Below are positions 61,244-64,000 of a stretch of 64,000 nt of DNA, one piece after another. Position 1 is the first letter of the stretch, and every line of letters starts with the position of its first letter. The position numbers and the translations under genes were made by a program. The stretch is from Cylicocyclus nassatus (taxonomy: Eukaryota; Nematoda; Chromadorea; Rhabditida; Strongylidae): contig CATQJL010000316.1 of the NCBI GenBank assembly GCA_958299035.1, forward strand, positions 41,156,025 through 41,220,024, written 5' to 3'. The notes under the pieces were generated by a model that searched no databases, was not told where the DNA came from, and worked only from the letters and a program-made list of their open reading frames with translations.

Positions 61244-61954
61244 GTAACTGGCTGGCATACCCGGCTATGCCTCTTTGAATTCAGTAATTTATCAGTGTTC
61301 AAATAGCTTTACTTGCTATGATCTCTATGACCTACACAAAATGTTTTGCTTGCGAATTTAATGTTGATCTAACTTTGGAATTATGATATTGATTTTTTAA
61401 AGTAGCTTATATCCATAGATATAATCACATAGTAAAGCTTAGCAGTATGAATGGAATAAGGGTGCAGATCATATTGCGAGAATACAATGTCCATCTATTC
61501 TAACTATTTTGACATTTCTGTTGGGATTTTCTGAAAAGGCGTATTTATTTTACTTAACAGGTTTGCTCGGCTATCACGAATGTACCTGAACATAGTGAGA
61601 CGGGAATGATTAGCATATCACTCACAATAAGAACAGTTTCATCGCTTCATCCTTCAATCGGTTGCTTTCTATCTATTTCCAATGCTTCATCACAGAAAAT
61701 TCAACAATGCCTCCATTTTCTGCTCCGCGAAGTGGACTGTGACAAAAGTGAGGGTAGCCTGGAATTTGTTTCCTTATATCGCTACTACAGTTCAAGAATC
61801 CTTTGATATTACAACGCATTACGACAAAGAACGTTTCTCTAATCATATAATCGAACATATTTTGTGGACGACTGCAACTATTGCTGTTGTTTTTGAGGGC
61901 ATAGCTTAGATCCGCAACAGCAAATTCAATGCCTTTGACATAAAGGGCTTACCA
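61244..61954. other. No gene seen
   Basis: Short frames only. No recognisable repeat ends. Confidence 0.45.
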
Positions 61955-62080
61955 ATTGTCGTGTCTCTTGCACCAGCACCACCGCTCCCGCGCAGGACCT
62001 GCACTTCTTCTGCGAACATGCTCTCTAGTCATTCGCAACAGTGAGGCTCCGTCTTCCCACGCTCGCGGTGGGAAAGTGAT
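61955..62080 (+). pseudogene. Decayed paralogue of the 43.8 kb exon
   Basis: The DNA matches 43826-43980 in order: TTGCACCAGC, then CGAACATGCTC, then TGAGGCTCC, and finally TGGGAAAGT. It has several gaps and an in-frame TGA, so the reading frame is not kept. Either a gene fragment was duplicated or both belong to an unrecognised low-copy repeat. Confidence 0.45.
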
Positions 62081-62178
62081 GGTCAGGGAGCATAGAGTAG
62101 AATGAGTATTGAATGAGAGAGATATAATAAGATCGGGGAAAAAAGGAAGTTTAAATTGTATACATAAATTTCACACAC

Positions 62179-62239
62179 GACCGGTTTCGGGCCCAAGAAC
62201 TAGACCGGTAGTGTAGCTTTCTTGGTGGCCCATCATCAG
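62179..62239 (-). ncRNA. Hammerhead ribozyme-like core downstream of the Penelope-like RT
   Basis: On the minus strand CUGAUGA (62239-62233) is followed by a stem II of 11 base pairs with a 2 nt bulge (231-227 with 189-193, and 224-219 with 194-199). Then come GAAA (62188-62185) and a short self-complementary CCGG ending in a GUC-type cleavage site at about 62180-62179. Stem I pairing is poor in this copy. Hammerheads with very short stem III are known from the terminal repeats of Penelope-like elements, and the RT remnant lies on the same strand 0.67 kb upstream. Confidence 0.6.
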
Positions 62240-62909
62240 TAGTTCCCAAGAAAGCTGCAAAAGTGTAGAACTAAAATGATGGCTGAGAGTAGAATTTATG
62301 TAGAATGAGAATGAGAGGAAAATAAGAAGGGTCCTAATAAGTGTGGAGAGGAGACTATTAGAAGTCTTGGAAGAGTGTAAGTCCGACTAGCTCCGAATAG
62401 GTAGTAAAAAATCACAGATGGTACATCAAAATAATACAAGGTTTAGTCACTAGTCCTTTAACGTACATCCACGTGGAAATCAAACATACGATGTTAACGG
62501 GTACGGGTCAGGAGTCATGTTTTTTGCTAAGCGACGTCTTAACGCAAAGTCAAGCGTTACAAGACTTAACATTCGTTAGTACTCCTCTCGCAATGTGCTA
62601 TCGACTTATGCTATCCATTCATGTATCTGTTGTCACCTCCACCCTTTACATAAAATTTTGAGTGCTATGAGCGACTAGCGCGCACGGTGTGAATTTTGAC
62701 TTGGAGTTGATGTTAACTATCAAAATTCTCACGGTTTCTTCATTCAATGCAGCTGGATGGTACATCGAGATTGACGAAATGAGACTTCACTTCAAATTAA
62801 TGTTTGCCTGCTCTAAAGTTTAGGTGGGACATCATTTTGAAAGTATTACTATAAAAGCGGTTGAGGTCGTACTTAGAGATAATGTCTACAGAAATTTCCA
62901 GTATTATAG
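62240..62909. other. Probable 3' part of the Penelope-like element
   Basis: Lies between the RT remnant and the hammerhead core on the same strand. No GIY-YIG endonuclease motif or other coding was identified. Confidence 0.4.
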
Positions 62910-63993
62910 TTAGCCATCTTCATGGTCCAGGGGACCGTCATGACTATTTGGATGCATGCTACGTCCCAATAACCGTGTGTTGGTATTTATCCAAATCTCC
63001 CGCAGGTCTTGTATCAAAGGAAGATGTATAGCAGTAGTAAAGCCGTATTTACGTAAAATGAATGGTCTATCATAAAGTGTATGGTATAAAACAAGAGTAA
63101 CTTTATTCCCATCCCATCCATTTCTAAGTGAAATTCGATAGAGTTCAAATATTCTATTTTTGAATTCAATATAACATGAACAGTTTCTGTAAATCCTGAG
63201 AACTTCCGACGTGAGTGTATTAATAAGTATATATCTTGGTATATTAGAAAGCCAATGTGGGTATCTAATGACCTCAAAACTGTAACTGTCGGTCTTGTTG
63301 TAAAGGTTAAATTTAACATTGTTGTTATAAGTTTCAATTGTAAGATCAAGGAAATTTGCTATTTTATTATTTGTATTTATGCGTTCTATTTCAAGAGAGG
63401 AGTGGTAAATCTCTGACAGGACATTATCAATATCGGTTGAGTTAGAGACATGAAGTATGTCGCCTATGTATCTGTAAGTGTAATTGTACATGTATCTATT
63501 ATAACAGTTTGTAATTGTCGCTTGTTTTTTCATGAAGTCATATTCCATATATGCTAATGTAAGGTCTGCAATTTGGGGACTACATGAAGCTCCCTGGGGT
63601 ATGCCTCTTATTTGTTGATAGATTGTACCTCCAATCTGAGATTGTATTTAACTACTTCGTGAGGTAAGCTTGTGAATAGCTAGAGAAATCTGCTGAATAT
63701 AATTTTAAATTCCCTTTTACTGCATATAAATCTTTTACAACTTGATTGCTATTTCCTATAGACCATAGATGTTTGACTTTTGTTCTCTGCCAGATAACGT
63801 TACAGTAATTTGTAAAGTGTTTTTTGATATGTGTTAATATCATTAGTATTGTATTGGTAAGTGGTTTAAGTATACTTTTTCTAGCCCCTGTTATGAATCT
63901 AAATTTTATGGGGTTCTTGTGCATTTTAGGGACACCATATATTCTAGGGATGTCATTAAACTTGGGATTGAATTTGATATTTAGTCCATTCAT
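62910..63993 (-). pseudogene. Broken Penelope-like reverse transcriptase
   Basis: The first part (63993-63652) has PRIYGVPKMHKNP and RFITGA, typical of the fingers of Penelope-like RTs. A shift near 63650-63680 breaks motif A (ADFSS, with the rest in another frame). GIPQGASCSP lies at about 63615-63585. The 212-codon part from 63548 contains YRYIGDIL, where the first active-site Asp is Gly (codon 63464-63462), and the FLDLTIE thumb-region block. No GIY-YIG endonuclease was found downstream. The element runs off the window. Other RT classes with similar motifs are possible but fit less well. Confidence 0.7.
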
Positions 63994-64000
63994 AATTCTT

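Overview
The window looks like nuclear DNA of a nematode, most likely a clade V (rhabditid or strongylid, e.g. hookworm-type) species. The evidence is AT-rich intergenic DNA, many 45-60 nt introns with TTTCAG-type acceptors, acceptor sites a few bases upstream of start codons that suit spliced-leader addition, a Wntless/MIG-14 orthologue, and BEL/Pao, Helitron and mariner-like repeats. The species itself is inferred, not proven.

Host genes are sparse. The one firmly identified gene is mig-14/Wntless on the minus strand (25717-31887). I rebuilt it as 15 exons with consistent phase, giving 544 codons plus stop. Divergent from it, about 2.1 kb away on the plus strand, is a six-exon gene (33995-37585) for a 171-residue proline-rich protein I do not recognise. 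Three weaker single-exon candidates lie at 15441-15536 (-), 43783-43986 (+) and 44516-44772 (-). The first 25 kb has no gene I can defend. It carries foldback elements, MITEs and poly-C/G tracts.

From 39.6 kb to the right end the window is a mobile-element cluster. Non-autonomous Helitrons of three families sit end to end. A complete, apparently young 9.6 kb BEL/Pao element with a retrovirus-like env (47422-57056, minus strand) is inserted inside one of them. It has 337 bp LTRs with one visible difference, a GGATC target duplication, a tRNA-Gly type primer site, a 1.1 kb leader with eight covarying stem-loops, gag-protease-RT-RNase H in one frame, and integrase plus env in the -1 frame. A canonical A_AAA_AAC heptamer lies in the frame overlap.

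To its right are a decayed sequence resembling the methyltransferase domain of a mononegavirus L protein (58318-59230), a decayed second BEL/Pao fragment, an inverted Helitron copy, and at the right edge a broken Penelope-like reverse transcriptase followed downstream by a hammerhead-ribozyme core. The most unusual signals are the covarying leader hairpin array, the mid-pol frameshift, the L-methyltransferase-like fossil and the hammerhead motif.
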